DNA of 64,000 nt from WLMZ01 sp038227995 (GCA_038227995.1 JBBRPP010000031.1:4540-68539); one strand, 5' to 3'. Counted from the stretch's first letter, positions 15,785 to 27,200 are shown. The notes: generated from the letters alone by a model not told the origin. Program-made: numbers and translations.

Positions 15785-16646
15785 GCCACCCACCGTTCAT
15801 GGGATGGCGGTGATCGACAAGGCAGCGGGTGTGACGAGCCATGACGTCGTCAACCAGCTGAGGCGGCACTTCGGTGAGAAGCGAATCGGCCATGCCGGCA
15901 CACTCGACCCGGACGCGACCGGGGTGCTCGTTGTCGCCGTCGGCAACGCGACACGGCTGATGCGTTTCCTCAGCGGATGCGACAAGTCATACGTCGGTGA
16001 GATCGTGCTCGGCTCGTCGACGTCGACGCTCGACTCGGCCGGCGAGGTCACGGGGACGTTCGACATGTCGGCGGTGACACTGGCGCAGGCGCAGGCGATC
16101 GCCGGCGAACAGCTCACGGGCGACATCCTGCAGATCCCGCCGATGGTGTCCGCGCTGAAGGTCGATGGGCGACGATTGCACGAACTGGCCCGGGAGGGCA
16201 TCGAGATCGAGCGCGACCCGCGCCCGGTGACGGTGAGTCGATTCGACCTCGAAGCCACAGCCGACCCGATGGTTCTGCGAGCAACGGTCGACTGTTCGTC
16301 CGGCACATACATCCGTACCCTGGCCGATGATCTCGGTCGACTGCTCGGTGGGGGAGCACATCTGCGCAACCTCCGGCGGACTCGGGTGGGTCGCTTCACA
16401 CTCGACGACGCTCAACCGGTTCACGAAGCGACGCTGCTGTCGGTCGAGACAGCAGTTGCCCATCTGCCGCGGGTCACTGTCGATGCGGTCGGAGCAGATC
16501 ACATCGCGCACGGCCGACTGTTGCCGGTGTGGGCCGGGGAGGGGCCGTGGGCGGTGTTCTCGGAAGATGCCGAGCTGCTGGCGGTCTACGAGGCCTTCCG
16601 CGGCAACGACGCCAAACCGACAGTGGTGCTGAGCGGAGCCGGCTGA
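15771..16646 (+). CDS. truB: tRNA pseudouridine(55) synthase TruB
   Basis: A 291-residue TruB that makes pseudouridine 55 in the T-loop of tRNAs. The catalytic Asp46 is in GHAGTLDPDATG, the KSYVGEIVLG motif lies near residue 72, and the conserved QIPPMVSALKVDGRRLHELAREG substrate-binding stretch spans about 121-143. GTYIRTLADDLG follows near 180, then a PUA-like C-terminal domain. The start lies inside the end of rbfA; ATG at 15804 (MAVIDKAAG) is the alternative. rbfA and truB adjacency is the usual order. Confidence 0.93.
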   Translation: MARRRPPTVHGMAVIDKAAGVTSHDVVNQLRRHFGEKRIGHAGTLDPDATGVLVVAVGNATRLMRFLSGCDKSYVGEIVLGSSTSTLDSAGEVTGTFDMSAVTLAQAQAIAGEQLTGDILQIPPMVSALKVDGRRLHELAREGIEIERDPRPVTVSRFDLEATADPMVLRATVDCSSGTYIRTLADDLGRLLGGGAHLRNLRRTRVGRFTLDDAQPVHEATLLSVETAVAHLPRVTVDAVGADHIAHGRLLPVWAGEGPWAVFSEDAELLAVYEAFRGNDAKPTVVLSGAG

Positions 16647-16820
16647 CGGAGTGTGAGGCGTGCAGCAGCCATCGCTGCATCGCCGTGCAGGGTGCCCCAC
16701 ACGACGTGGACATCGAACGTTCATCGCCCGGACCCCCACTCGCAACCGTCCTCAGACCTGACGCTGTCGGCGCACACTACGATGGCGACACGAACGGGGC
16801 TATCCATCGGACGGGACGTG

Positions 16821-17750
16821 ATGAGCTGGGAAAGCGGAGTTCCACTCGAGCTCGCCGGCGAGCAGGACGAGCGGATCACGGTCTCTGTCATCGTCCCGAC
16901 GCTCGAACGCAACGAGCTGTTGCTCGAAGCACTGCAGAGTGTTCGAGCACTCGAGGCCGATGACCTACAACTGCAGATCATCGTCGTCGACAACGTCGGG
17001 TCCGACGTGGTTCGTGAACTCGCCGGGCGGTTTCGAGCGGACTACGTCACCGTTGCCGAACGCGGTGCCGCCCAGGCCCGAAACGAGGGGCTGCGTCTTG
17101 CGACCGGCGAATTCGTCGCGTTCTTGGATGACGACGATGTGTGGCTGCGCACGCATCTCCGTCCTCATCTGATGCTCATGCGGGCGAACCCGGACCTCGG
17201 CGCCGTCGTGGGGCAGGTTCAAACGACCGACATGAGCCTGGAAGAGCGATCGTCTCCATGGCCGACGAAGGCCGCGGCGCCTGCGCAGATGTTCAGGCAC
17301 TTTCTGTACCACTACCCACAGATCGGGGCAACGGTGGTTCGCCGTGAAATTGCCCGCCTCGTTGGTCCATTCGACCCGACCCTCGTTGGCGACGAGGATT
17401 GGGACTGGCACCTCAGGTTGGCGTCGGCCACGAACGTCGGCTTCGTGGATTCACCGTGTGTGCTCTTTCGGCAACCGTCCTACGGCACCGCCGACAAGGA
17501 ATGGATGCGAATGCCGTTTCTTCGTCGCGTCTTGTTCCGTAACGTTCGTGCTGCGCCGACGTCCGTTGGACTGTGGCGGGATGCCGTGCTTGCCTTCGTC
17601 CGACATCGAGGAGCGTACGCCGGCAACTTTCTGCGCCAGGCTCGCCGCGATCGCTGCCTGGGCCATCGACGTCAGTGTCTCCGCAACTTCAGTCGCGCGT
17701 TCGCCGCATCACCCGCGCACTGCGTCACAGCGCTTTTCGGCGGTCCGTGA
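16821..17750 (+). CDS. Family 2 glycosyltransferase
   Basis: A 309-residue GT-A fold transferase. SVIVPTLERNELLLEAL starts near residue 21, an acidic LDDDDVW (the DxD-type metal site) lies near residue 110, and GDEDWDWHLRLA near 190 is the acceptor/ED region. It transfers a sugar from a nucleotide donor, with donor and acceptor unknown. It is clearly a paralogue of the GT2 at 44583-45485: both share the PQIG, DWDW and HRG-x3-NFL blocks. ATG at 16821 is preferred; an in-frame ATG at 16782 is possible. Its last 26 bases overlap the end of the convergent PKS gene. Confidence 0.8.
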   Translation: MSWESGVPLELAGEQDERITVSVIVPTLERNELLLEALQSVRALEADDLQLQIIVVDNVGSDVVRELAGRFRADYVTVAERGAAQARNEGLRLATGEFVAFLDDDDVWLRTHLRPHLMLMRANPDLGAVVGQVQTTDMSLEERSSPWPTKAAAPAQMFRHFLYHYPQIGATVVRREIARLVGPFDPTLVGDEDWDWHLRLASATNVGFVDSPCVLFRQPSYGTADKEWMRMPFLRRVLFRNVRAAPTSVGLWRDAVLAFVRHRGAYAGNFLRQARRDRCLGHRRQCLRNFSRAFAASPAHCVTALFGGP

Positions 17751-20700
17751 CCTGCTCCGCCTCGATCTCGAACAGGCGGGCACGAACGATTTCGGCAAGG
17801 CGGGGCAGGAACTCGGGATAGAACATCGAGTGGTGATCGCCGTGCACGAACCGCAGTTCGAGCCGACCGGCGACATGCGGCGTCCAGTAGTAGTCGAAGG
17901 GCAGTATCGGCGCGATCTGGTTGGCCTTGAACAGCGTGACGTTCACGTCATAGTTGCCAGCGGTGTATCGATCGGCAACCTCGGAGAAGTGGTCGTAGAG
18001 ATCGACGTAACCGTCCATCTCCTCGTAGCCGAGTGCGCGGTCGGCCGCAGCATCGTTTTGGGCGCCGCTGCCTGAGGCGAGAGGCAAGACGCGCGTCATG
18101 TAGCGACGAACCTTCACGAGCGAATACCGCGGTGACACCGAACTCAGTCCGTCGCGACGAGCATTGCGAAGCACGTTGAGCAACCGGAAATGCGTCGGCG
18201 GCAGCGGCCGACGGGGTGGCACGCTGTCGAACAGCAATGTCTGCGAGACCTCGTGACCGAGCGCCTGCAGTTGCTTGGCCATCTCGAGCGTGACGATGCC
18301 TCCACCCGAATAGCCGCCGAGCAGGTAAGGGCCCTGGTGCTGTTCGACGAGCTCGCCCACGTAGCGCGCAGCCATCTCCTCGATCGTCGCGTCCGGCCGG
18401 TCCTGGGCGTTGACACCCATGGCCTGAAATCCGAAGACCGGCCGGTCGCCGGACAGGGCGCGGGCGAGCGTCCACAGGAACAGAACGTTGCCACCGGCGC
18501 CGTGCACCATGAAGAGTGGCTGACCCGGACCACCAGAGGAGATGCTGACGAGCGAGCGGGATGACGGAGGGATCGTGGTCAAGCCTTCGCCGACGCGACC
18601 ACCTCCAGACGGCGCGCCGCTGCTTGGTTCCGCTCCGCCACCGCATTCGGAACCACCGCCACCGTCAGGAGTGGGTCCGACCCCGGTGTCGACTTCGACG
18701 ACCCCACGGAGATTGGCAATGATCGCCGCGCACCGCGCAATCGTGGGTGCCTCGAACAGGGTCGTCAACGGCAGGTCGATCGTGTACATCTTGCGCAGCC
18801 GTGTGAACAGTCTCACGGCCACCAACGACTGGCCGCCGAGCTCGAAGAAATCGTCGTGGCGACCGACTTCCTGCACCCCGAGCAGTTCCTGCCACAGCGA
18901 TGCGAGATCGCGTTCGATCGGGGTCGCCGGCGGTTCGAACTCGACGCTGATCCGTGGGCGTTCGAATTGTCCGGCGCCGCTGCCGCCATCGCCGGGATGG
19001 TCGGCCACTCGTGCTTCGGCGTCGGTCTTGGCGATCCATGCGTGCAGATCGACAGCCGTGGCGACGACTTGGGCCCCGACGTCGTACGTGAGCAGACGGT
19101 CGCAGGCATCGATGCCCTCCGCTGGCAGGATGCCCTCGCGCAGAGCCGCCTCGATGGGCGTCTCCAACAGATTCGGCGATCGGTCAGCGGGAGCAACTCG
19201 GTGGGCCGTGACGGCGCTGTCCTCGCGGACCAGGCGCATCGTGAACCCTTGGACGTCGATCAGTTCGTTGCCCTTGTCGTCGAAGATGACGACGTCGAAG
19301 ACTGCAGTGTCGGCCATTGTGCCGGGCCGCAGTTTCACGTGGCTGAAGCAACTCGCCGTCATCGGACGACGCGACAGCACCCGTCCGTACGAGAACGGGA
19401 CATAGAACGTGCCGTCGGCAGAGAAGCCGGAGATCAACGCCTGGGCGCCTCCCGTCGCGGTGTCGAGCAGCGCAGGATGGAGCCACAGCGTTTCGAGCTC
19501 GTCGGCGTAGGGCTCGGGCATCTGCAACGTCAGCAGCGCCTCGTTGTCACCGAAGTCGATCCGGGTGAGGTTCGCCCAACGCGGTCCGAACGACATGAAG
19601 GCCTGCTCGGCGAATCCGTCGAAGGACTCGCTCCGACGTGCACAGCGGGCGCGTATCGAGTCGACGTCGTGTCGCGGTGATGGACCCGAATCGACGATCT
19701 TTGCGACGGCACTGACGTGGGGAGCGCTTTCGTTCTCGCTGAACACCGTGGCGATGCCTGAGACCGACTCGACGTCGACGTTCAACGTCCGGGTCTCGCC
19801 GTCAGCGACGACGAAGGGTGACATGAACACGACATCACTCAACTCGACGGAAGACTGCGAGGCGGCGGCGGCGAGGACCGTTTCCCGGATCAGTTCGAGA
19901 TGACCGGTGCCCGGGATGAGCGCCTGGCCATCGCGCACCACGTGCTCGCTGAGGAGCCAGCAGAGATCGCGGCTGAACGCGGTGTTGGACAGAACCCGTG
20001 CGCCGTCGTCGGAGACGCTGTCCAGCAACGTAGAGGTGAGCTGCGTCGATGCTCGCTCGATCTTGCGGGGGGAGTTGACCCCGGCGAACGTCTTGCCGAC
20101 CGACGCCCGGACCGCGTCGACGGCCATGCCGACCTCTTGCCATGCGCTCCAGTTGACCGAGATGAATCGGCTGTGGCCTTCTGCGTTCTTCGCGATCGCA
20201 AACGCATCGAGGAACGCGTTTGCCGCCGAGTAGTCGGCCTGGCCGGGGAGACCGATGATCGACGAGATCGATGAGCAGAGCAAGACGAACGAAGGCGGAT
20301 GCTTGCGCAGCAAGCGGTCGAGGATCAGCGCACCACGCGCCTTGACGTCGACCACAGGCGACGCCGCGACGGGGCTGCGCAGGGCGATGAGCGCGTCCTG
20401 GAGGACGCCAGCGGCGTGGATCACACCGTGAATCGTTCGACCGCCGGACAGGGCGGACGCGACGACGCGTGCCATCGCATCGAAGTCGGTGCAGTCGGCA
20501 CGTTCGATCGTGACATCCGCACCCAGCTCGATGAGGCCCTTGACGGCTTCGATCTGCCGGCGTTGGCGATCGGTGGTGGCGCCCGAGGCCAACCAGGTGT
20601 CCCACTCCGTTCGCGGTGGCACCGGGGACCTGCCGACGAGCACGAGCTTCGATCGACTGGTGGTTCGGGCGATGTGTTCGGCAATCGTCAGGCCGATGCC

Positions 20701-23700
20701 ACCGAGCCCGCCGGTGATGAGATAGGTGGCTCCGGAACGCCACGGCGACGTGCTCGCCGCCGGCAACTCGATCGGGTCGAACTGCCGGGTCCACCGTTCT
20801 CCGCCCCGATAGGAGACGAGATCATCGTTGGTCTCGGCGCACAGTTCGGCGACGAGCCGATCAGCGACGGCATCGATCGATGTCGATGGCACCGCGTCGA
20901 TGTCGATCACGACGCTGGTCATGTTGCCCAGCTCGCGAGGAATCACTCGGCATGTGCCATGGAGCAGCGCTCGTTCGATGTGATGTTCTGCGCCCTGTTC
21001 GGTCGAGCACACGCCGCTGGTGACGACTGCCAACCGGATTCCCTCGGATTCCACCGAGAGTGCCTGGGCCAGGAACATCAAGCTCGCTTGGTCGCGCTTG
21101 ACGGTGAGATCGTATGCGGCAATCGGATCATCGACCAGGCCCCGCAAACGACGTCCGCGGGAGGGGCCGACAGCACTCATGTGCACGACGTGGTTCGGCA
21201 GACTTCCGCTGCGCTTCAGGTCGCTGACGAGCTCGACCCAGTCGCCACTTCGCGAAGGGTCCACCGCATACCGGTCCGGCCCGAGCAACGCGAAGGCTTC
21301 ACCGAACCGCACCGACACGACTGCCTGCCCGCGGGCGACGAGTCGAGTCCGGATGGCAGTGGCGACGTCGGCGCCGTCGTCGATGAGCAGCCAGGAAATG
21401 CTGCGATCCGGCATGCGATTGGTGCCTTCGCGGATGATCGACCTCCGCCACGTTGGCGTGTAGAACCACTCGGCGATCTCGTGCCGTTTGTGGATCGACG
21501 TCGGTCGACGCGTCGTGTCGGGCGTGTCCGCATCGACCCAGTAGTGCTGTCGATCGAACGGATAGGTCGGCAACGGAATTCGTTTGCGAACCTCACCGTC
21601 GAACAGCCGATCGGGATCGATGTCCACGCCGTGCGCCCATGCTCGCCCGAGCGCCCCGAGCGCGAAGACGACATCAGAGATGGTTTCCTTCGGGTGGCGC
21701 AAACTCGGTGTGCTGGCAACGGCGGGCCGTTCGGCGAGCCGGGCAAGACCCGTCAGTGTGCGACCGGGGCCGATCTCGACGAGCAGGCGGTTCGGGTCCT
21801 CCAGGATGGTTGCGATGCCTTCGGCGAAGCGCACGGGCTGGCGCAGGTGCCTGACCCAGTATTCGGGATCGGCGACGTCGGCGGCACTCACCCATGTGCC
21901 GGTCAGGTTGGACACATAGGGAATCACGGGCGCCTGGAACGAGATCGTCCTGCAGAAGGATCGGAACTCGGCCAGGATCGGATCGAGCATCGACGAGTGC
22001 GCTGCCACGTCGATCGGAACATGCATGCAGTCGATGTCGTCGCGCTCGAGGCTGCGCTGCAGTTCGAGCACCAGTGCGTCAGGTCCGGACACGACGCACA
22101 ATTGCGGAGCATTGATGGCGGCGATGCTGAGGCCCGGTGGCAGGCGTGGCTCGATCTCTGCCGCCGATAGCGACACGCTGAGCATGCTGCCGGATGGGAG
22201 CGTCTCGAACAGCCGGCCCCGCAGAGCGACGAGGTCGAGTCCTTCCTTCATCGTGAGGACGCCCGCGAGACATGCGGCAACGTACTCACCGGCGCTGTGG
22301 CCGATCATTGCTGTCGGGGAGAGTCCCCATGACTCGAACAGCTTCGCGGTCGCATACTCGGTCGCGAACAGAGATGGAAGCGCAAGCGAGGGACTCTGGA
22401 GACGTTTGTTGGCGAGGTCGAGATCACCTTCCGGGTACAGCACCGACACGAGATCAACGTCGAGCTGATGACTCACGTGATGTGAACAGGCGTCGATCGC
22501 ATCCCGAAAGATCGCTTCTGCGTCATAGAGATCGCGGCCCATGCCCGAGTACTGGGCACCGCCACCCGGCATCATGAACACGACTCCCGGGGCATTGCCG
22601 ACGTGTTCACCGGAGGCCACGAGAGCGGAGTCAGCGGATTCCAGCGCCGCGGCTGCGGCCCCGGGTGTCGCAGCGACGACCGCACGACGGAAGCGGAATC
22701 CCTTGCGGCCGGCGAGACGAGTGAACGCCACATCGGCGAGGTCTACGTCGAGGTTGCAGCGAAGATGGTTGGCGAGCTCGCTCGCGGCTTGGCCGACCCC
22801 GTCGATCGTGCGGGCCGACACGGTGATCAGTTGTTCGGATCGCGAGGGTCCTGAGGCTCGCGTGGAGGGGGCCTCTTCGAGGATCACGTGGGCATTTGTG
22901 CCGCCGGCGCCCAGCCCCGTGACACCAGCGATCCGACGCCGACCCTGGGCCACCTTCCAGTCGCGCAAACGGTCATTGACGAAGAACGGGCTGTTCGAGA
23001 AATCGGCCTGAGGGTTGGGGTTCCTGTAGTGAAGGCTCGGAGGCAGTTCTGCGTGGTGCAATGCCAGGACGGTCTTGATGAACGATGAGATCCCCGACGC
23101 CTCCCCGGCGTGGCCGATGCTCGGCTTGAGCGAACCGATCGCACAGAACTGCACGTCGTCCGTACCCTGGCGGAACGCTTGGGTCAACGCCGCGACTTCG
23201 ATCGGATCGCCGATGAGTGTGCCGGTGCCGTGCATCTCCACGTAGCTCACGTCGCGTGGATCGATCGCTGCGACGGCGAGGGCCTCGGAGATCACGCTGG
23301 CCTGCCCAGCGACGCTGGGCGCGAGGTATCCGACCTTGGCCCGACCGTCGTTGTTGATCGCCGAGCCGCGAACGACGGCAAAGATCGTGTCGCCGTCGTC
23401 GATTGCCGCCGCGAGGGGCTTCAACAGGACACAGCCGGCGGCATCGGACGAAATCGTGCCGGCGGACTCGGCATCGAACGCGCGGCAATGTCCATCCGGA
23501 GACAAGATCTCGCCCTCTTTGTAGAAATAGCCTCGATTCGGCGTGGGGTTGATGACGGCGCCACCGGCGAGTGCCACATCGCATTCGCCGCTGAGCAGGC
23601 TCTGACATGCCATGTGCAGAGCGACCAGCGTCGAACTGCACGCGGTCTGCACGTTGAGGCTCGGGCCGCGAAGATCCATCTCGTACGACGTACGGGTCGC

Positions 23701-24198
23701 GAGGAAGTTGGTGTCGTTTCCCGTGTGCCGGATGAGCCATTCACCAATGGACTGCTTCAACTGGGCATTGGCGAGCACGTTCTTGAACATGTACTCGCTC
23801 AGCCCGCAAGACGCGAAGACTCCCACAGACCCATCGATGGTGGCGCCGACGTAGCCGGCGTGTTCGAACGCTTCCCAGGCGCATTCGAGGAAGATGCGAT
23901 GCTGAGGGTCGAACACTGCTGCGTCACGCGGGCTCATCCCGAAGAACGCAGCATCGAACATGTCGATGTCGTCGATGGAGGCATTGGCCCGAACGTATGA
24001 AGGATCTCGAATCGTCTCCGGCGACTCGCCCGCGGCCAGCAGTTGTTCCTCGCTCAGGAATTTGATCGATTCGACGCCATTGCGCAGATTCGACCAGAAC
24101 GTGGCGAGGTCTCGGGCGCCCGGAAATCGTCCCGCCATGCCGATGACGGCGATGCGTCCATCGAGGTCGTTTTCGAGGTCGACGTTTGGTTTGTTCAC
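17725..24198 (-). CDS. Type I polyketide synthase, KS-AT-KR-DH-ACP-TE
   Basis: A 2157-residue single-module synthase. The ketosynthase (about 14-440) has Cys187 in TACSST, His323 in HGTGT and the IGHAGE His near 363. The acyltransferase (about 545-850) has Ser635 in GHSAGEY. The ketoreductase (about 1150-1340) has GGLGGIG near 1162 and Tyr1322 in DYSAAN. The dehydratase-like hot-dog (about 1405-1680) has His1419 in HVVRDGQALIP and Asp1579 in LHPALLDTATGG. The carrier Ser1791 lies in LGGQSL, and a type I thioesterase (about 1900-2140) has Ser1964 in GYSGGG and a C-terminal His in HGDHH. There is no loading domain, so it needs an external starter. The GTG start lies 80 bases from the divergent NRPS. 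KR preceding DH is not the usual order. Confidence 0.92.
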   Translation of the reverse strand: MNKPNVDLENDLDGRIAVIGMAGRFPGARDLATFWSNLRNGVESIKFLSEEQLLAAGESPETIRDPSYVRANASIDDIDMFDAAFFGMSPRDAAVFDPQHRIFLECAWEAFEHAGYVGATIDGSVGVFASCGLSEYMFKNVLANAQLKQSIGEWLIRHTGNDTNFLATRTSYEMDLRGPSLNVQTACSSTLVALHMACQSLLSGECDVALAGGAVINPTPNRGYFYKEGEILSPDGHCRAFDAESAGTISSDAAGCVLLKPLAAAIDDGDTIFAVVRGSAINNDGRAKVGYLAPSVAGQASVISEALAVAAIDPRDVSYVEMHGTGTLIGDPIEVAALTQAFRQGTDDVQFCAIGSLKPSIGHAGEASGISSFIKTVLALHHAELPPSLHYRNPNPQADFSNSPFFVNDRLRDWKVAQGRRRIAGVTGLGAGGTNAHVILEEAPSTRASGPSRSEQLITVSARTIDGVGQAASELANHLRCNLDVDLADVAFTRLAGRKGFRFRRAVVAATPGAAAAALESADSALVASGEHVGNAPGVVFMMPGGGAQYSGMGRDLYDAEAIFRDAIDACSHHVSHQLDVDLVSVLYPEGDLDLANKRLQSPSLALPSLFATEYATAKLFESWGLSPTAMIGHSAGEYVAACLAGVLTMKEGLDLVALRGRLFETLPSGSMLSVSLSAAEIEPRLPPGLSIAAINAPQLCVVSGPDALVLELQRSLERDDIDCMHVPIDVAAHSSMLDPILAEFRSFCRTISFQAPVIPYVSNLTGTWVSAADVADPEYWVRHLRQPVRFAEGIATILEDPNRLLVEIGPGRTLTGLARLAERPAVASTPSLRHPKETISDVVFALGALGRAWAHGVDIDPDRLFDGEVRKRIPLPTYPFDRQHYWVDADTPDTTRRPTSIHKRHEIAEWFYTPTWRRSIIREGTNRMPDRSISWLLIDDGADVATAIRTRLVARGQAVVSVRFGEAFALLGPDRYAVDPSRSGDWVELVSDLKRSGSLPNHVVHMSAVGPSRGRRLRGLVDDPIAAYDLTVKRDQASLMFLAQALSVESEGIRLAVVTSGVCSTEQGAEHHIERALLHGTCRVIPRELGNMTSVVIDIDAVPSTSIDAVADRLVAELCAETNDDLVSYRGGERWTRQFDPIELPAASTSPWRSGATYLITGGLGGIGLTIAEHIARTTSRSKLVLVGRSPVPPRTEWDTWLASGATTDRQRRQIEAVKGLIELGADVTIERADCTDFDAMARVVASALSGGRTIHGVIHAAGVLQDALIALRSPVAASPVVDVKARGALILDRLLRKHPPSFVLLCSSISSIIGLPGQADYSAANAFLDAFAIAKNAEGHSRFISVNWSAWQEVGMAVDAVRASVGKTFAGVNSPRKIERASTQLTSTLLDSVSDDGARVLSNTAFSRDLCWLLSEHVVRDGQALIPGTGHLELIRETVLAAAASQSSVELSDVVFMSPFVVADGETRTLNVDVESVSGIATVFSENESAPHVSAVAKIVDSGPSPRHDVDSIRARCARRSESFDGFAEQAFMSFGPRWANLTRIDFGDNEALLTLQMPEPYADELETLWLHPALLDTATGGAQALISGFSADGTFYVPFSYGRVLSRRPMTASCFSHVKLRPGTMADTAVFDVVIFDDKGNELIDVQGFTMRLVREDSAVTAHRVAPADRSPNLLETPIEAALREGILPAEGIDACDRLLTYDVGAQVVATAVDLHAWIAKTDAEARVADHPGDGGSGAGQFERPRISVEFEPPATPIERDLASLWQELLGVQEVGRHDDFFELGGQSLVAVRLFTRLRKMYTIDLPLTTLFEAPTIARCAAIIANLRGVVEVDTGVGPTPDGGGGSECGGGAEPSSGAPSGGGRVGEGLTTIPPSSRSLVSISSGGPGQPLFMVHGAGGNVLFLWTLARALSGDRPVFGFQAMGVNAQDRPDATIEEMAARYVGELVEQHQGPYLLGGYSGGGIVTLEMAKQLQALGHEVSQTLLFDSVPPRRPLPPTHFRLLNVLRNARRDGLSSVSPRYSLVKVRRYMTRVLPLASGSGAQNDAAADRALGYEEMDGYVDLYDHFSEVADRYTAGNYDVNVTLFKANQIAPILPFDYYWTPHVAGRLELRFVHGDHHSMFYPEFLPRLAEIVRARLFEIEAEQVTDRRKAL

Positions 24199-24244
24199 GC
24201 TGCACGTTTCGGACTAGGAACAGCGTGACGAGCCAGCCGCCACG

Positions 24245-24272
24245 CTGATGCAGAAACATCTGATGGTACCCT
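24245..24272 (+). promoter_or_regulatory. Candidate leaderless promoter of the NRPS gene
   Basis: CTGATG (24245-24250) and TACCCT (24267-24272) are separated by 16 bases. The NRPS ATG begins at 24279, where transcription would start, so the mRNA would be leaderless. The 80-base gap is shared with the divergent PKS. Confidence 0.4.
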
Positions 24273-24278
24273 CGGACA

Positions 24279-27200
24279 ATGCCGGATCCGTCGATCCTCG
24301 ACTCGTATCCGCTGTCTCCATTGCAGCAGGGAATGCTGTTCCACAACTTGGAAGGCACCAACGTCGGGGTCGATGTCGAGCAACTCGTCGGTGATTTCGC
24401 AGAGGACGTCGACGCTGCAGCGCTCGAGGCCGCATGGCAGCGCATCTGCGATCGACACGCGGTCTTGCGTTCGCAGTTCCGTTGGGAAGGCACCGACACT
24501 CCCGAGCAGCAGGTGCTCGACCATGTGACGGTTTCGCTGGTCGAGCACGATCTGACCGCGGTCGACCCCGCATCTCAGCCAGGCGAACTGGATCGATTCC
24601 TGGTCGAGGACCGTCGGCGCGGCATTGATCTCGGACGCGGCCCATTGTGGCGGATCAACCTCTTCCGATTGAGCCCGACCGCTTGTCGATTCGTCTTCAC
24701 CTACCATCACTCGATCCTCGACGGCGCCGTGGTGTGGATCCTCGAGGAGGTTTTCACGACCTATGACGCGGCCCGCCGCGGCGAGATCGCTCCTCTGCTG
24801 GAGCGTCGGCCGTTTCGCGATCACATCGAGTGGCTCCTCGAGCACGTCGAAACGAATCGAGCGGCCGCACAGGCCTACTACGGCACCCTCCTGCAGGGTT
24901 TCGACGAGCCGAATCGGCTGACGGCGATCGAGCGCACCGATGGATCGGATCTCGACCCTGACGATGGCATGTACGGGGCGATGCGGTTCACGCTGGGCGA
25001 CGAACTGAGCGCGAAGATGCACGCGTTCGGAGCGGCCCACGGTCTCTACCCGCCGCTGCTGATCGAGGCAGCCTGGGGCTACGTGGTCGCCGCGTTCAGC
25101 GGTTCCACCGACGTTGTATTCGGCGCGACGCGAGGTTGTCGGCGAACGGGCCTGCCGGGCACCGACACCACGATCGGTTTGATGATCAACACACCGCCGG
25201 TGCGCATGGTGATCGATCCGACCCAGACGATCATGGAAGCCCTTCGTTCGGTCCGGCAGCAGCAGCGCGACAAGCGCGACTTCGAGCACACGCCTCTGGC
25301 AGACATCCAAGCTGCGGCGCATTCCCACGGTTCTCAGTTGTTCGAGACGATCATCGTGATCAACGAGCAGCACCAAGACACTCGACTGAAGGCGCTCGGT
25401 GGAGACTTTGCGAAGCGAGATTTCGACTTCCACGACCAGACGAACTCCCCGTTGACGCTCCTCGGTTATACCGATCCGCTGATCCGCTGCAAGCTCCTGT
25501 ACGACCGTCGTCGCCTCGACGAAGTCGGGGTGCAACGCACCAAGGATCTCTTCACCGACATCCTGCTGGCGATCGTCGCGGACCCCGAGTTGCCGGTCGA
25601 GTCGCTACCGAGAATGCCGGCGTCGGATCGACGCGCCCTGGATTCGTGGAACGACACGGCCGTGCCGTACGACAGCGATCGCGGCCTCGATGATCTGTTC
25701 GAAGCCCAGGTCGACCGCACCCCCGATGCCGACGCGATCGTGTTCCGTTCGCAACGACTTTCGTATCGCGAACTCGACGACCGCTCGAACGAGGTCGCAG
25801 CACAGTTGCGTTCTCTGGGCGTCGGCCGCGACTCGATGGTTGGTGTCTACGTCGAGCGATCGATCGAGATGGTCGTCGGCCTGCTCGGGATCCTCAAGGC
25901 TGGCGGCGCGTACGTCCCCATGGACCCGACATACCCGGCCGCGAGGATCGCGATGATGCTCGAGGACTCGCGCATCGAAGTCGTGCTCACTCAGGCTCGG
26001 CTGCGCAACATGGTGGCCGACTCGGTGACTCACGTGATCGAGCTCGATCGGCCACGTCCGGCGAACTTCATCGGTTCACCTCGGGCGCAGGGGCCCGCTC
26101 TGGGAAGTGATCGTCTCGCCTACGTGATCTTCACGTCGGGCTCGACGGGCCGACCCAAGGGCGTGATGATCGAACATCGCAACGTCGTCAACTTCCTCGT
26201 CGGAATGGACGTTGCGCTCGGGCACGTCGAATCGAGCTCGCCGGGTGTGTGGCTGGCCGTCACGAGCATCTCGTTCGACATCTCGGTGCTGGAACTGTTC
26301 TGGACGTTGACCCGCGGTTTCACCGTCGTGATCCAAGAGGACGATGCGCGGTTCGGTGATGCGTTGGCCGACGCTTCCTCGGGCGTGGTGGCGCACCGTC
26401 CGATGGACTTCAGCCTCTTCTACTTCGCTTCCGATGCTGGCGAGCAAGTCGGCAACAGGTACCGGCTGCTGATCGAGGGTGCGAAGTTCGCCGACTCCCA
26501 CGGGTTTGCAGCGGTGTGGACGCCCGAACGTCACTTCCACCCGTTCGGCGGCCTGTACCCCAACCCGGCGCTCACCAGCGCGGCCGTGGCGATGGTGACC
26601 GAGCGCGTCAGCATCCGTGCCGGCAGCGTCGTCCTGCCGTTGCAGAATCCAATTCGCTGCGCCGAGGATTGGTCGGTCGTCGACAACCTGTCCAACGGTC
26701 GCATCGGTCTGTCGTTCGCGTCGGGATGGCATGCCAATGATTTCGCGCTCGCACCCGACAACTTTGCAAACAGGCGCGAGCTGATGGCAGAAGGCATCGC
26801 CACGATCACCGCGCTGTGGCGTGGGGAATCGATCCCGGCCGTCAGCGGCGACGGGCGCGAGATCGAGGTGCGGATGTACCCGCCTCCCGTCCAGGCATCG
26901 CCGCCGATGTGGATCACCGCTGGTGGCAGTCCGGCGACGTTCGAGATGGCGGGTCGGATGGGTGCCAACATCTTGACCAACCTGTTGGTGATGAGCGTCG
27001 ACGATCTGATCGCCAACGTCGCGGCGTACCGCATCGCCTTCCGCGATGCGGGGCACGTCGGTGACGGGCATGTGAGCCTGATGCTGCACACGTTCGTCGG
27101 TGTCGATCTGGAAACAGTCCGGCACACCGTGCGGGCACCATTTCTCGACTACCTCCGCACGTCCACCGATCTCATCAACCAAGCGCAGTGGGAGCAGACC

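Noticed and set aside
16661..16690. TGCAGC/GCTGCA dyad after truB as a terminator.
   Set aside because: The stem is only six base pairs and there is no U-tract, so it is too weak to annotate.
20299..22170. Plus-strand open frame of over 600 codons opposite the PKS.
   Set aside because: The minus strand carries KR, AT and linker motifs across this stretch; the antisense product has no recognisable motif or ribosome site.
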